Below are positions 7,883 to 15,591 of a stretch of DNA of 64,000 nt, in pieces; position 1 is the first letter of the stretch, and each line of letters begins with the position of its first letter. The notes beneath the pieces were generated by a model. That model was not told the origin of the DNA, searched no databases, and saw only the letters and a list, made by a program, of their open reading frames with translations. A program made the position numbers and the translations under genes. The stretch is from Photobacterium kagoshimensis. GTDB lineage: Bacteria; Pseudomonadota; Gammaproteobacteria; Enterobacterales; Vibrionaceae. The stretch covers positions 434,001 to 498,000 of the forward strand of contig NZ_JAKJSO010000009.1 in the NCBI RefSeq assembly GCF_050337045.1, in the 5' to 3' direction.

Positions 7883-9451
7883 TTATCCTTGAGTATGGGC
7901 TTTGCGAATTGCGCTGATAACCGCTTGCGCTTTACCACGGGTTTCATCGGCTTCTGCTTGTGGTACCGAGTCGAACACCACACCAGCCCCGGCTTGTACG
8001 CTAGCAATACCGTCTTCAACATAGGCTGAACGGATCACAATACAAGTATCCATATCACCATGGCCTGTGATGTAACCCACAGCGCCGCCATAGCTACCGC
8101 GACGACGTTTTTCGACATCACGGATAAGTTGCATGGCGCGAATTTTGGGTGCGCCTGTTAACGTACCCATGTTCATACATGCTTGGTAAGCGTGAAGCGC
8201 ATCGAGATCGCTACGTAGCTGACCAACTACGCGTGACACTAAGTGCATCACATGGCTGTAGCGATCGACTTTCAGTAAGTCGGCAACATAGCGGGTTCCC
8301 GCTTCACTGATCCGCGCCACATCATTACGCGCTAAATCAACCAGCATCATGTGTTCGGCGTTTTCTTTCATGTCACAGCGCAGTTCTAACTCGATGCGGC
8401 CATCAAAATCGAGGTTAATTGAACCGTCGGTATTTTTACCACGCTGACGTGTGCCTGCAATCGGGTAGATTTCGACTTGATTGGTTTCAGTTGCATATTT
8501 CAGGGCGCTTTCTGGTGATGCACCAAAGAGGGTGAAATCGGCATCTCGCATGAAGAACATGTAAGGACTAGGGTTGCCAACTTTTAACTCTTTATATGCC
8601 ACCAATGGCGATGGACACGGTAAGGTAAATTGACGAGAAGGCACCACTTGGAATACATCGCCACCAATCACGTATTGCTTTAAATCAGCAACGGTTTGGC
8701 AAAAATCAGCATCACTGACACTCACTTCAGGTTCGCATTGCGCCAATTGAGTGGCTGGTGGCACGGTCGCTGGTGCTAAACACGCTTCTTTGATTTGCTG
8801 TAAGCGACGGCTTAGTTCGAAGTAGCTATTGGTATATTGATCGCCACCAAATAGGGTGGCTTGCAGCTTACCTTTACGGCGCTGGTGATCGATAACCAGT
8901 AATGTCTCAGCAATATAGAATAGGTAATCAGGGCATTTATTATCTTGCTCGACATCTGCTAGAGGTTCAAAACCAGCGACAAGATCGTAAGCAAAGAGGC
9001 CGCCAAGAAAGAGGGCTTCTTGTGGGTGGCCTGAAGTATCGAATGCATGTTGGACCATCCGCAGTGCATCAAATGAAGAGGCTTGGCGTAAGCGGCTGTC
9101 TTCGTCCAGAGCACGTTCCGCGGTTGGAAATGTTAACGTCAGGCAGTCGGCGTGACGCTGACGACCCACAGTGTCTGGAATTTTTTGTTCTATGGTTTGC
9201 AGAACATTTAAACCGTTGTCGGTCAGTGCTTCTAACCGAACGTCGGTGCCACGACAGACAATGCGTACTGCGGCATCAATCAGCATTAAGCTTTTAAGGT
9301 CTTGCTTAGAATCGACTTCTGCCGATTCCAGTAATAGGTTATGTGGGCTATCGCCGCAAACGGTGTAATACAGTTCTGTTGGCTCAGCTACATAGGGGAC
9401 ATCAAGGCTGAGCACGTCCAGCTCGCCAATGGTGCGTTGGGTTGTGTTCAC
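7883..9451 (-). CDS. trpE: Anthranilate synthase component I
   Basis: A 522-residue chorismate-utilising enzyme that makes anthranilate from chorismate with ammonia from TrpG. The N-terminal LLLES motif (about 38-42) is the tryptophan feedback-binding site of the family. Chorismate-binding motifs follow: GDVFQVVPSRQF, YPIAGTRQRGK, ELRCDMKENAEHMMLVDLAR, TGAPKIRAMQLI and QAGAGVVFDSVP. Length is normal. The start is GTG (9449-9451), overlapping the stop of the DAHP synthase gene (GTGA), with a strong AGGGAG ribosome-binding site, so the two are translationally coupled. This is a regulated branch-point enzyme. Confidence 0.97.
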   Translation of the reverse strand: MNTTQRTIGELDVLSLDVPYVAEPTELYYTVCGDSPHNLLLESAEVDSKQDLKSLMLIDAAVRIVCRGTDVRLEALTDNGLNVLQTIEQKIPDTVGRQRHADCLTLTFPTAERALDEDSRLRQASSFDALRMVQHAFDTSGHPQEALFLGGLFAYDLVAGFEPLADVEQDNKCPDYLFYIAETLLVIDHQRRKGKLQATLFGGDQYTNSYFELSRRLQQIKEACLAPATVPPATQLAQCEPEVSVSDADFCQTVADLKQYVIGGDVFQVVPSRQFTLPCPSPLVAYKELKVGNPSPYMFFMRDADFTLFGASPESALKYATETNQVEIYPIAGTRQRGKNTDGSINLDFDGRIELELRCDMKENAEHMMLVDLARNDVARISEAGTRYVADLLKVDRYSHVMHLVSRVVGQLRSDLDALHAYQACMNMGTLTGAPKIRAMQLIRDVEKRRRGSYGGAVGYITGHGDMDTCIVIRSAYVEDGIASVQAGAGVVFDSVPQAEADETRGKAQAVISAIRKAHTQG

Positions 9452-10461
9452 AGCGTTCTCCCTGCCGCTTCTACAAAGGGTTTGAGTTCTTGCATCAGTT
9501 GCTCAAACATTGGACCTGTCAGTGCTTGATGGCCATCCGATAGCGCCTCACACGGTTTAAGGTGTGACTCAACAATAATGCCGTCAGCACCAACAGCGGC
9601 AGCTGCGCGTGAGAGTGGAATCACTAACTCTCGAACGCCAGTACCATGGCTTGGATCAACCACAACAGGTAAATGGGTACGTTGTTTTAAATACGCAACC
9701 GCGTTTAAATCCAATGTATTGCGCGTTGCTGTTTCGTAGGTGCGAATACCACGTTCACACAGGATAATATTGGGATTTCCTGCATCATAAATGTACTCAG
9801 CAGCTAAAAGCAGCTCCTCGATAGTGGCTGAAAGTCCGCGTTTGAGCAAGACCGGTTTTTGACTTTCGCCCACGGCTTTTAATAATGCGTAGTTTTGCAT
9901 ATTACGGGCGCCAATCTGTAGGCAGTCGACATATTCACACATTGTATCAACGTGGCTGACTTCCATGACTTCAGACACCGTTGGTATGCCAAGCTGTTCA
10001 TTGGCTTGCTTGAGGAGTTTCAAGCCTTCAACTCCCATACCTTGGAAATCGTAAGGGCTGGTACGAGGCTTATAAGCGCCACCACGAAGAGCGACAGCCC
10101 CGTGTTGCTTGACCACTTCAGCCACGGAAAGTAGCTGCTCTTCGGATTCAACAGAACAAGGGCCAGCAATGACTGCAAATTTATTACCACCGATAGCGGC
10201 ATTACCAAAACGCACTACAGTGTCGTGTGCTTGTACTTCACGACTGACCATTTTGTATTTGGTTAGGATAGGTTTGACGGTTTCAACACATGGGTACGCG
10301 TCAAGGTTTAGCTTCTGCAGAATACGTTCATCGCCGAGTGCACCTAATACAATGCGTTCAACACCTGGCATGTAAAGTGGTTTGAGCCCTGCGCCTTCGA
10401 TGCGCTGTAGGATTTCTTTTGCTTGAGATTCAGTCGCCGCTGGTTTTAGTACAATAATCAT
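9448..10461 (-). CDS. aroF: 3-deoxy-7-phosphoheptulonate (DAHP) synthase, type I-beta, in the trp operon
   Basis: A 337-residue enzyme of the type I-beta DAHP synthase group, which condenses phosphoenolpyruvate and erythrose 4-phosphate in the first shikimate step. An N-terminal ferredoxin-like domain (about 1-75), the allosteric part in Thermotoga- and Bacillus-like enzymes, is followed by the barrel. Barrel motifs are FAVIAGPCSVES, LRGGAYKPRTSPYDFQG, LLKRG, ILCERGIRTYE, DPSHGTG and GADGIIVESH. This is not the AroF/AroG/AroH (I-alpha) sequence type of E. coli; the symbol follows common usage for this group. Start chosen at 10461 (MIIVLKP, with AAGGA eight bases upstream). It sits between the trp leader and trpE, so tryptophan should control its expression. 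Confidence 0.9.
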   Translation of the reverse strand: MIIVLKPAATESQAKEILQRIEGAGLKPLYMPGVERIVLGALGDERILQKLNLDAYPCVETVKPILTKYKMVSREVQAHDTVVRFGNAAIGGNKFAVIAGPCSVESEEQLLSVAEVVKQHGAVALRGGAYKPRTSPYDFQGMGVEGLKLLKQANEQLGIPTVSEVMEVSHVDTMCEYVDCLQIGARNMQNYALLKAVGESQKPVLLKRGLSATIEELLLAAEYIYDAGNPNIILCERGIRTYETATRNTLDLNAVAYLKQRTHLPVVVDPSHGTGVRELVIPLSRAAAAVGADGIIVESHLKPCEALSDGHQALTGPMFEQLMQELKPFVEAAGRTL

Positions 10462-10546
10462 AATAGTGTCCTTGTTAGCATCAATATCGGGTCGACATTG
10501 GGCTGAAATTTGGTGGTAATAAAATGCTTCGAGAAACAAGAGGCCG

Positions 10547-10570
10547 AAAAAAGCCCGCGATGGGCGGGCT
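10547..10570 (-). terminator. trp attenuator (rho-independent terminator)
   Basis: On the minus strand the hairpin AGCCCGC (10564-10570) / GCGGGCT (10552-10558) is followed by a T-run (A-run 10547-10552 on plus). It lies between the leader peptide and the first structural gene. The upstream arm can instead pair with a segment of the leader coding region (10607-10613), giving the mutually exclusive antiterminator expected for attenuation. Confidence 0.92.
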
Positions 10571-10601
10571 ACTGTGTATGCTGTCCGTTAGGTACAGAGA
10601 A

Positions 10602-10676
10602 TTACACCGCCCAAGATTGGGAGTGCCACCACCAAGAGAATAAAGCGCAGAGTTGATGATGAATATGCTGTACCAT
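10602..10676 (-). CDS. trpL: trp operon leader peptide
   Basis: A 24-codon reading frame starting with ATG at 10674-10676 and ending TAA at 10602-10604, encoding MVQHIHHQLCALF, then SWWWHSQSWAV. Four of its 24 codons are Trp, three in a row (codons 15-17) plus codon 22. A ribosome starved of charged tRNA-Trp would stall at codons 15-17 and leave the later leader RNA free to form the antiterminator. A CAGGA sequence upstream could serve as ribosome-binding site. It is immediately downstream of the trp promoter/operator and immediately upstream of the attenuator hairpin. Confidence 0.95.
   Translation of the reverse strand: MVQHIHHQLCALFSWWWHSQSWAV
10607..10613 (-). promoter_or_regulatory. Segment 2 of the trp attenuator (antiterminator/anti-antiterminator arm)
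   Basis: The minus-strand bases TGGGCGG here (Trp codon 22 onward) are perfectly complementary to CCGCCCA at 10561-10567, the left part of the terminator. The overlapping GGGCGGTG can alternatively pair with CACTCCC at codons 18-20 (one bulged C), forming the 1:2 stem that frees the terminator. The pairing was found by eye; no folding energy was calculated. Confidence 0.8.
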
Positions 10677-10717
10677 GGGATCGTCCTGTTAGTCGATTTA
10701 TGATTTCGGGTAACTGC

Positions 10718-10737
10718 GTACTAGTAAACTAGTTTAC
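10718..10737 (-). promoter_or_regulatory. TrpR operator
   Basis: The palindromic stretch read on the minus strand as GTAAACTAGTTTACTAGTAC matches the E. coli trp operator core (ACTAGTTAACTAGTACGCA) at nearly every position, including the downstream GTACGCA. It covers the -10 region of the trp promoter, so bound TrpR-tryptophan would block RNA polymerase. Confidence 0.92.
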
Positions 10738-10751
10738 AGATATAGAGTCAA
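10723..10751 (-). promoter_or_regulatory. trp operon promoter
   Basis: On the minus strand TTGACT (10746-10751) and TTTACT (10723-10728) are separated by 17 bp. The -10 box lies inside the TrpR operator. The -35 box ends only 12 bp from the start codon of the divergent rnm gene, so the two transcription units share a very short control region. Confidence 0.85.
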
Positions 10752-10762
10752 GAATAAAATTT

Positions 10763-11632
10763 ATGTTATTTGATTTACATAGCCATACAACGGCATCTGA
10801 TGGCCGTTTGTCACCAAAAGAGTTAGTTGAGCGAGCAGTGCTAAACCGTGTTGATGCGCTTGCGATTACCGATCACGATACAGTGGCTGGATTAGCGGAA
10901 GCTCAGCAAACAATCGATGCATTAAATCTGCCTTTAACTCTCATCAAAGGCATTGAAATATCGACACTTTGGCAAAATTTTGATATTCACATTGTGGGAT
11001 TGAATATTGATCCTGAACACCCAGCAATTACGACTCTGATTGCTGAGCAAATAGCGCGTCGTACTGAACGTGCTGAACAAATTGGTGAGCGACTTGAAAA
11101 GAATCGCATGCCGGGGGCGCTTGCTGGTGCGAAAGCTTTGGCGGGTGACGCGACACTGACACGTGCGCATTTTGCTCAGTGGATTGTGGCGGAAGGCTAT
11201 GCCAAAACCATGCAAGCGGTGTTTAAAAAGTTTCTTACCCGAGGAAATCCTGGGTATGTACCACCGAGTTGGTGCTCTATCGCGGAAGCTGTCACGGCTA
11301 TTCATGCTGCGGGCGGTCAGGCGGTACTCGCGCATCCTGGGCGCTACAAAATGACAACAAAATGGCTTAAGCGATTATTAACCTCTTTCGTGGAAGCAAA
11401 AGGCGATGCTATGGAAGTGGCACAGCCGCAACAAGGACAGCATGAACGTCGTAACCTCGGCGATTATGCCATTAATTATCAATTGCTTGCTTCTCAAGGC
11501 TCCGATTTTCATTATCCGTCGCCATGGACTGAGCTTGGTCGTAACTTATGGTTACCTAAAGGGGTAACAGAAGTGTGGCACGATTGGAACGTCGAAAAGA
11601 AGCGAGATGATTCAGAAGCCATAACAGAGTAA
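10763..11632 (+). CDS. rnm: RNase AM, PHP-domain 5'-3' exonuclease
   Basis: A 289-residue PHP-family phosphoesterase, equivalent to E. coli YciV/TrpH. That enzyme is now known as RNase AM, which trims 5' ends of ribosomal RNAs and degrades short oligonucleotides. Metal-binding motifs are intact: DLHSHTTASDG (4-14), ITDHDT (about 35-40), HIVGLN, LAHPGRY (about 192-198) and SDFHYPSPWTELG (about 250-262). Like its E. coli counterpart it is divergent from trp. Its ATG is 12 bp from the trp -35 box and the ribosome-binding site is weak (AAGAATAAAATTT), so its own promoter must overlap the TrpR operator region. It is followed closely by yciO. Confidence 0.9.
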   Translation: MLFDLHSHTTASDGRLSPKELVERAVLNRVDALAITDHDTVAGLAEAQQTIDALNLPLTLIKGIEISTLWQNFDIHIVGLNIDPEHPAITTLIAEQIARRTERAEQIGERLEKNRMPGALAGAKALAGDATLTRAHFAQWIVAEGYAKTMQAVFKKFLTRGNPGYVPPSWCSIAEAVTAIHAAGGQAVLAHPGRYKMTTKWLKRLLTSFVEAKGDAMEVAQPQQGQHERRNLGDYAINYQLLASQGSDFHYPSPWTELGRNLWLPKGVTEVWHDWNVEKKRDDSEAITE

Positions 11633-11662
11633 CTCTATCTGTTGTGCCTTTTGGGAGGAACC

Positions 11663-12283
11663 ATGAGCCAATTTTTTTACATGCATCCCGAAACACCGCA
11701 AGCGCGCCTTGTTAAACAGTCTGTTGCGATTATCCGCGATGGCGGTGTGATTGTTTATCCAACAGATTCAGGTTATGCGCTTGGCTGTCAGCTTGAAAAT
11801 AAAGCTGCGTTGGAGCGTATCTGTCAGATCCGTCGCTTAAACGATAAGCATAACTTCACCTTACTATGCCGTGATTTGTCTGAGCTTTCTTTATACGCTC
11901 GGGTTGATAATGTGGCGTATCGTTTACTGCGTAGTAACACGCCGGGCGCTTATACCTTTATTTTTAAAGGAACCAAAGAAGTGCCACGTCGTTTAATGAA
12001 CCCAAAACGTAAGACGATTGGTATTCGCGTGCCTGACAATGCAATAGCGCTGGCGCTGTTGGAAGAGTTAGGTGAGCCAATGATGTCGACGACACTCATT
12101 TTGCCGAATAGTGATGTGGCAGAATCAGATCCTGAAGATATCCGTGACAAACTTGAGCATGCCGTTGATTTAATTGTGAATGGTGGTTATTTAGGTGAGC
12201 AGCCAACAACCGTTATTGACTTCAGTGATGGTGATGCACAAATCGTCCGTGTTGGTTCGGGCGATCCTACGCCATTTGAGTAA
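11663..12283 (+). CDS. yciO: YciO, Sua5/YrdC-family protein
   Basis: A 206-residue member of the Sua5/YciO/YrdC fold family, related to threonylcarbamoyl-AMP synthases. Family features include GGVIVYPTDSGYALGCQ (about 26-42), KHNFTLLCRDLSELS (about 61-75), GAYTFIFKGTKEVP and the STTLILP segment. YciO proteins are paralogues of TsaC/YrdC whose role in tRNA modification is less certain. Start placed at 11663 because GGGAGG lies six bases upstream of this ATG and the preceding seven codons look like leader. It lies 30 bases after rnm, probably in the same operon. Confidence 0.88.
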   Translation: MSQFFYMHPETPQARLVKQSVAIIRDGGVIVYPTDSGYALGCQLENKAALERICQIRRLNDKHNFTLLCRDLSELSLYARVDNVAYRLLRSNTPGAYTFIFKGTKEVPRRLMNPKRKTIGIRVPDNAIALALLEELGEPMMSTTLILPNSDVAESDPEDIRDKLEHAVDLIVNGGYLGEQPTTVIDFSDGDAQIVRVGSGDPTPFE

Positions 12284-12420
12284 ACTAAATGCAAGCAGTG
12301 GTTAAGCATGAAAGTGGTAGTAACTTCATGGTGCTTTTGGCATAATTCGCCGCTGCTTGGTACCACCCGGTATCAGGGATGAGTATTTCGACGCCTGTGA
12401 AGGCGACAAAGGTTTGTCTA

Positions 12421-13476
12421 ATGAGTGAAAAATTACAGAAAGTGCTGGCACGTTCAGGTCAGGGCTCTCGTCGAGAAATCGAATTAAAGATTCAAGCTGG
12501 TCGTGTAAGTATTGATGGCGTAGTCGCTAAACTTGGTGACCGTCTTGACGATCTAAGTGTACTTGTACGTATCGATGGTCATAAGGTTGACCTTGTTGCT
12601 ACCAGTGATGAAGTATGTCGCGTACTGGCTTATAACAAGCCTGAAGGCGAATTATGTACGCGTCACGATCCAGAAGGTCGTCGTACTGTATTTGATCGTC
12701 TACCACGTCTAACGGAAGGCCGTTGGGTATCGGTTGGCCGTCTTGATGCAAACACCAGTGGTCTTCTTCTGTTCACTACCGATGGTGAATTAGCAAACCG
12801 CTTGATGCACCCAAGCCGTACTGTTCAGCGTGAATACATGGTTCGTGTCTTCGGCGAAGTGAACGAAGATATGGTGCGTAACCTTGTTCGTGGCGTGAAG
12901 CTAGAAGATGGTATGGCACGTTTCGAAGACGTGGTTTACGCTGGCGGTGAAGGTATGAACCATACTTTCTACGTGGTGATCACTGAAGGTCGTAACCGTG
13001 AAGTTCGTCGTTTATGGGATTCGCAAGGCGTAACAGTAAGTCGTCTTAAGCGTGTTCGTTACGGTGATATCTACCTAACCAAAGATTTGCCTCGTGGCGG
13101 TTGGATGGAGCTAGAACTGACTGAAGTTAACTACCTACGTGAAATGGTAGAGCTTGAGCACGAAAGCGAAACCATGCTGACTGTTGAAGGTCAGAAGCGT
13201 AAGCGTGGTGTGCGTCAGATCCGTCGTGCTGTTCGTCGTCATGAAGAACGTGCAAGCGAAGAATCATCAGGCCGTCGTGGCCGCGGTGGTAATAAAGAAC
13301 GCCGTAACCCAACTTCAACCCGAAATAAAGGTGCTGAAGAGGGCGGGAATGCTCGTGGTGGCAAGGGTAAAGGTGGTAATAACGCATCATCAGGTAAGCG
13401 CAAGCCGTCTGGTAATGCAAGCAACCGTCGTAACCCGCTAAAGAATAAGCCTGCGAAGCCTCGTACTCGCAAGTAA
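12421..13476 (+). CDS. rluB: 23S rRNA pseudouridine synthase RluB, with a long basic tail
   Basis: RluB isomerises one uridine of 23S rRNA helix 89 (U2605 in E. coli). An S4 RNA-binding domain (about 1-60, KVLARSGQGSRREIE) is followed by the RsuA-type catalytic domain, with the active-site Asp in VGRLDANTSGLLLFTTDGE (about 105-122) and the later EGRNREVRRLW. From about residue 250 to the end (351) the protein becomes a low-complexity tail rich in Arg, Lys, Gly, Asn and Ser, probably disordered and RNA-binding. The ATG at 12421 has AAAGG upstream and begins MSEKLQKVL as expected; an earlier in-frame start at 12379 is unlikely. A terminator follows at 13494-13521. Confidence 0.93.
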   Translation: MSEKLQKVLARSGQGSRREIELKIQAGRVSIDGVVAKLGDRLDDLSVLVRIDGHKVDLVATSDEVCRVLAYNKPEGELCTRHDPEGRRTVFDRLPRLTEGRWVSVGRLDANTSGLLLFTTDGELANRLMHPSRTVQREYMVRVFGEVNEDMVRNLVRGVKLEDGMARFEDVVYAGGEGMNHTFYVVITEGRNREVRRLWDSQGVTVSRLKRVRYGDIYLTKDLPRGGWMELELTEVNYLREMVELEHESETMLTVEGQKRKRGVRQIRRAVRRHEERASEESSGRRGRGGNKERRNPTSTRNKGAEEGGNARGGKGKGGNNASSGKRKPSGNASNRRNPLKNKPAKPRTRK

Positions 13477-13493
13477 TTCTTATGGTTAATAAA

Positions 13494-13521
13494 AAAAGCA
13501 GCTAATTAGCTGCTTTTTTTG
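13494..13521. terminator. Bidirectional terminator between rluB and yciK
   Basis: Perfect hairpin AGCAGCTAATTAGCTGCT flanked by A7 on one side and T7 on the other. It can stop transcription of rluB on the plus strand and the convergent yciK on the minus strand. Confidence 0.9.
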
Positions 13522-13577
13522 TATCTGCTGTTTTAAAAAAAACTAGCCTTGAAATAATTCTTTTCAGGGGTTACCGA

Positions 13578-14321
13578 TTAACGTTTTGGCTGTGCGTCGA
13601 TGCACTGACCGTTAACGTCTTTGCTCTCTGGTGCCATCAAGAACAGGTACAGCGGCATAATGTCTAACGGTGTTTTGAGTAGCGACGAATCTTCCGCTGG
13701 AAAGGCTTGTGCCCGCATACTCGTACGAGTCCCGCCTGGATTTATGGCATTCACGCGAACATTGGTATTGCTTAGCTCATCGGCGAGCACTTGCATCATG
13801 CCCTCGGTTGCAAACTTAGAGATGGCATAGCTTCCCCAGAATGCACGGCCCACATGGCCGACGGTCGAGCTTGTGAACACAAGGCGGGCATCATCAGCTT
13901 GCTTTAGTAGTGGCAGTACGGCTTGAGTCAGCAGCAGTTGCGCTTTAACGTTCACTTGCATCACATCATCAAAACTGTCTTCGTCGAGTTGATCAAATGG
14001 ACTGAGCACGCCTAACAGACCCGCGTTGTGCAATACACCATCAAGGCGACCGAATTGATCACTGATGGTTTCAACCATGTCGATATAGTTCTGCTTGGTT
14101 GCGCCTTTTAAATCGAGCGGGATAATCGCGGCTTGAGGATAACCAAGGTTTTCAATTTCGTCATAAACCGCTTCTAACTTAGCGACAGTGCGTCCTAGCA
14201 ATATAACGGTCGCGCCATGTGCGGCATAGCTAATCGCAGCTTGACGGCCAATGCCATCTCCCGCACCAGTAACCAAAATAACGCGATCTTTAAGAGAATC
14301 AGCTGCAATTTGATATTCCAC
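13578..14321 (-). CDS. yciK: YciK, short-chain dehydrogenase/reductase family oxidoreductase
   Basis: A 247-residue classical SDR. The Rossmann motif VTGAGDGIGRQAA (about 17-29), the HNAGLLG motif (about 96-102), the catalytic Ser in FTSSTVGHVG, and the YAISK active-site Tyr/Lys (about 165-169) are all in place. The substrate of YciK is not known. In E. coli the gene lies between the cobalamin gene btuR and sohB; here btuR is absent and yciK directly follows rluB on the other strand. Confidence 0.92.
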   Translation of the reverse strand: MEYQIAADSLKDRVILVTGAGDGIGRQAAISYAAHGATVILLGRTVAKLEAVYDEIENLGYPQAAIIPLDLKGATKQNYIDMVETISDQFGRLDGVLHNAGLLGVLSPFDQLDEDSFDDVMQVNVKAQLLLTQAVLPLLKQADDARLVFTSSTVGHVGRAFWGSYAISKFATEGMMQVLADELSNTNVRVNAINPGGTRTSMRAQAFPAEDSSLLKTPLDIMPLYLFLMAPESKDVNGQCIDAQPKR

Positions 14322-14521
14322 GTATTACTTCCTTATTGAATATTCGCTTGCTTATAGTAGTGATAAATCGTCACGGGTAGCGCTAAACGCCAACCAAGCT
14401 TGAAATAATATTCTCGTAGCATGTCGATTTAACGAAAATGTAAAATAGTCTCTTTTTCATTGCATTGCCATAGCCCCAGCAGGTTACAATGGGGTTAAGT
14501 TCATAAAATGAGGACTCAACA

Positions 14522-15583
14522 TTGGATTTTTTGTTTGATTACGGCCTATTTCTCGCCAAAATCGCCACAGTTGTTATTGCGATTATCGGTATTCTTATTG
14601 TCGCTAAAGGTTTAAACGGTCGCCATGGTTCTCCAAAAGGTGAATTAGAAGTGACAGATTTAACTGAGCAATATAAACATACAGTGCATCAGCTTGAAGG
14701 CCACCTTTATGATAAGGCGCTTTTGAAAGCAAAAGAAAAAGTTGAGAAAAAAGAAGAAAAAGCAAAAGACAAAGCACGTCAGGAAGAAGTGAAAAAGGCA
14801 GCAAAAGAGGGTGAACTCTCTCATGCGCGTGAGCCTCGTTTATTTGTTTTAGACTTTCACGGCAGCATTGATGCTAAAGAAGTGACATCGTTGCGTGAAG
14901 AGATCACGGCGATTCTAGCGGTCGCGATTGAAGGTGATGAAGTGCTGCTGCGCTTGGAGACGGGAGGCGGTATGGTTCACGGCTATGGCCTTGCATCCTC
15001 ACAGCTTGATCGTTTGAAAACTGCGGGCATTAAACTGACTATTTCGGTGGATAAAGTTGCAGCCAGTGGGGGGTATATGATGGCATGTGTTGGCGATCGT
15101 ATTATCTCTGCACCTTTTGCTATTGTAGGTTCAATTGGCGTGATTGCACAATTGCCAAACTTTAATAAAGTCTTGAAAAAGAACGATATTGAGTTTGAAC
15201 AGATCACGGCAGGTGAGTTTAAACGTACCTTAACAATGTTCGGTGAAAACACGGATAAAGCCCGTGAAAAATTCCAAGATGAAATTGAAGAAACGCACGG
15301 ATTATTCAAAGATTTTATTGCGGTACACCGCCCTGAGCTAGACCTTGAAAAAGTAGCAACGGGTGAGCATTGGTTTGGTCAGCAAGCACACGAACTTGGC
15401 TTGGTTGATGAAATTGGCACCAGTGACGATTTTATTACTCAGGCATGTAAAGACCGTGAAGTATTGAACATCCGTTATGTTCGCCGTAAGAAATTGGCTG
15501 AGAAATTAGCGGGTGCAACCAGTGAAGCGGCAGATACGCTACTGCTTAAATGGATCAGTCGTGGTCAACGACCAATCGTATAG
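14522..15583 (+). CDS. sohB: SohB, inner-membrane serine protease of the S49 family
   Basis: A 353-residue membrane-anchored protease related to SppA. An N-terminal membrane segment (about 8-28, IATVVIAIIGILIVAKG) is followed by a very charged linker (about 55-95, Lys/Glu-rich coiled segment). The ClpP/crotonase-like catalytic domain contains the nucleophile in VAASGGYMMACVGD (about 180-193) and the lysine region GEFKRTLTMFGENTDKARE. The start is a TTG codon at 14522, read as MDFLFDYGLFLAK as in relatives, with GAGGA seven bases upstream. E. coli SohB was found as a multicopy suppressor of a htrA defect, suggesting a role in envelope protein quality control. Confidence 0.92.
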   Translation: MDFLFDYGLFLAKIATVVIAIIGILIVAKGLNGRHGSPKGELEVTDLTEQYKHTVHQLEGHLYDKALLKAKEKVEKKEEKAKDKARQEEVKKAAKEGELSHAREPRLFVLDFHGSIDAKEVTSLREEITAILAVAIEGDEVLLRLETGGGMVHGYGLASSQLDRLKTAGIKLTISVDKVAASGGYMMACVGDRIISAPFAIVGSIGVIAQLPNFNKVLKKNDIEFEQITAGEFKRTLTMFGENTDKAREKFQDEIEETHGLFKDFIAVHRPELDLEKVATGEHWFGQQAHELGLVDEIGTSDDFITQACKDREVLNIRYVRRKKLAEKLAGATSEAADTLLLKWISRGQRPIV

Positions 15584-15591
15584 GGTTTGTT

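Noticed and set aside
13127..13472. Several open frames opposite and alongside the rluB tail
   Set aside because: They arise from the biased codons of the basic low-complexity tail; none has a start signal or recognisable product.
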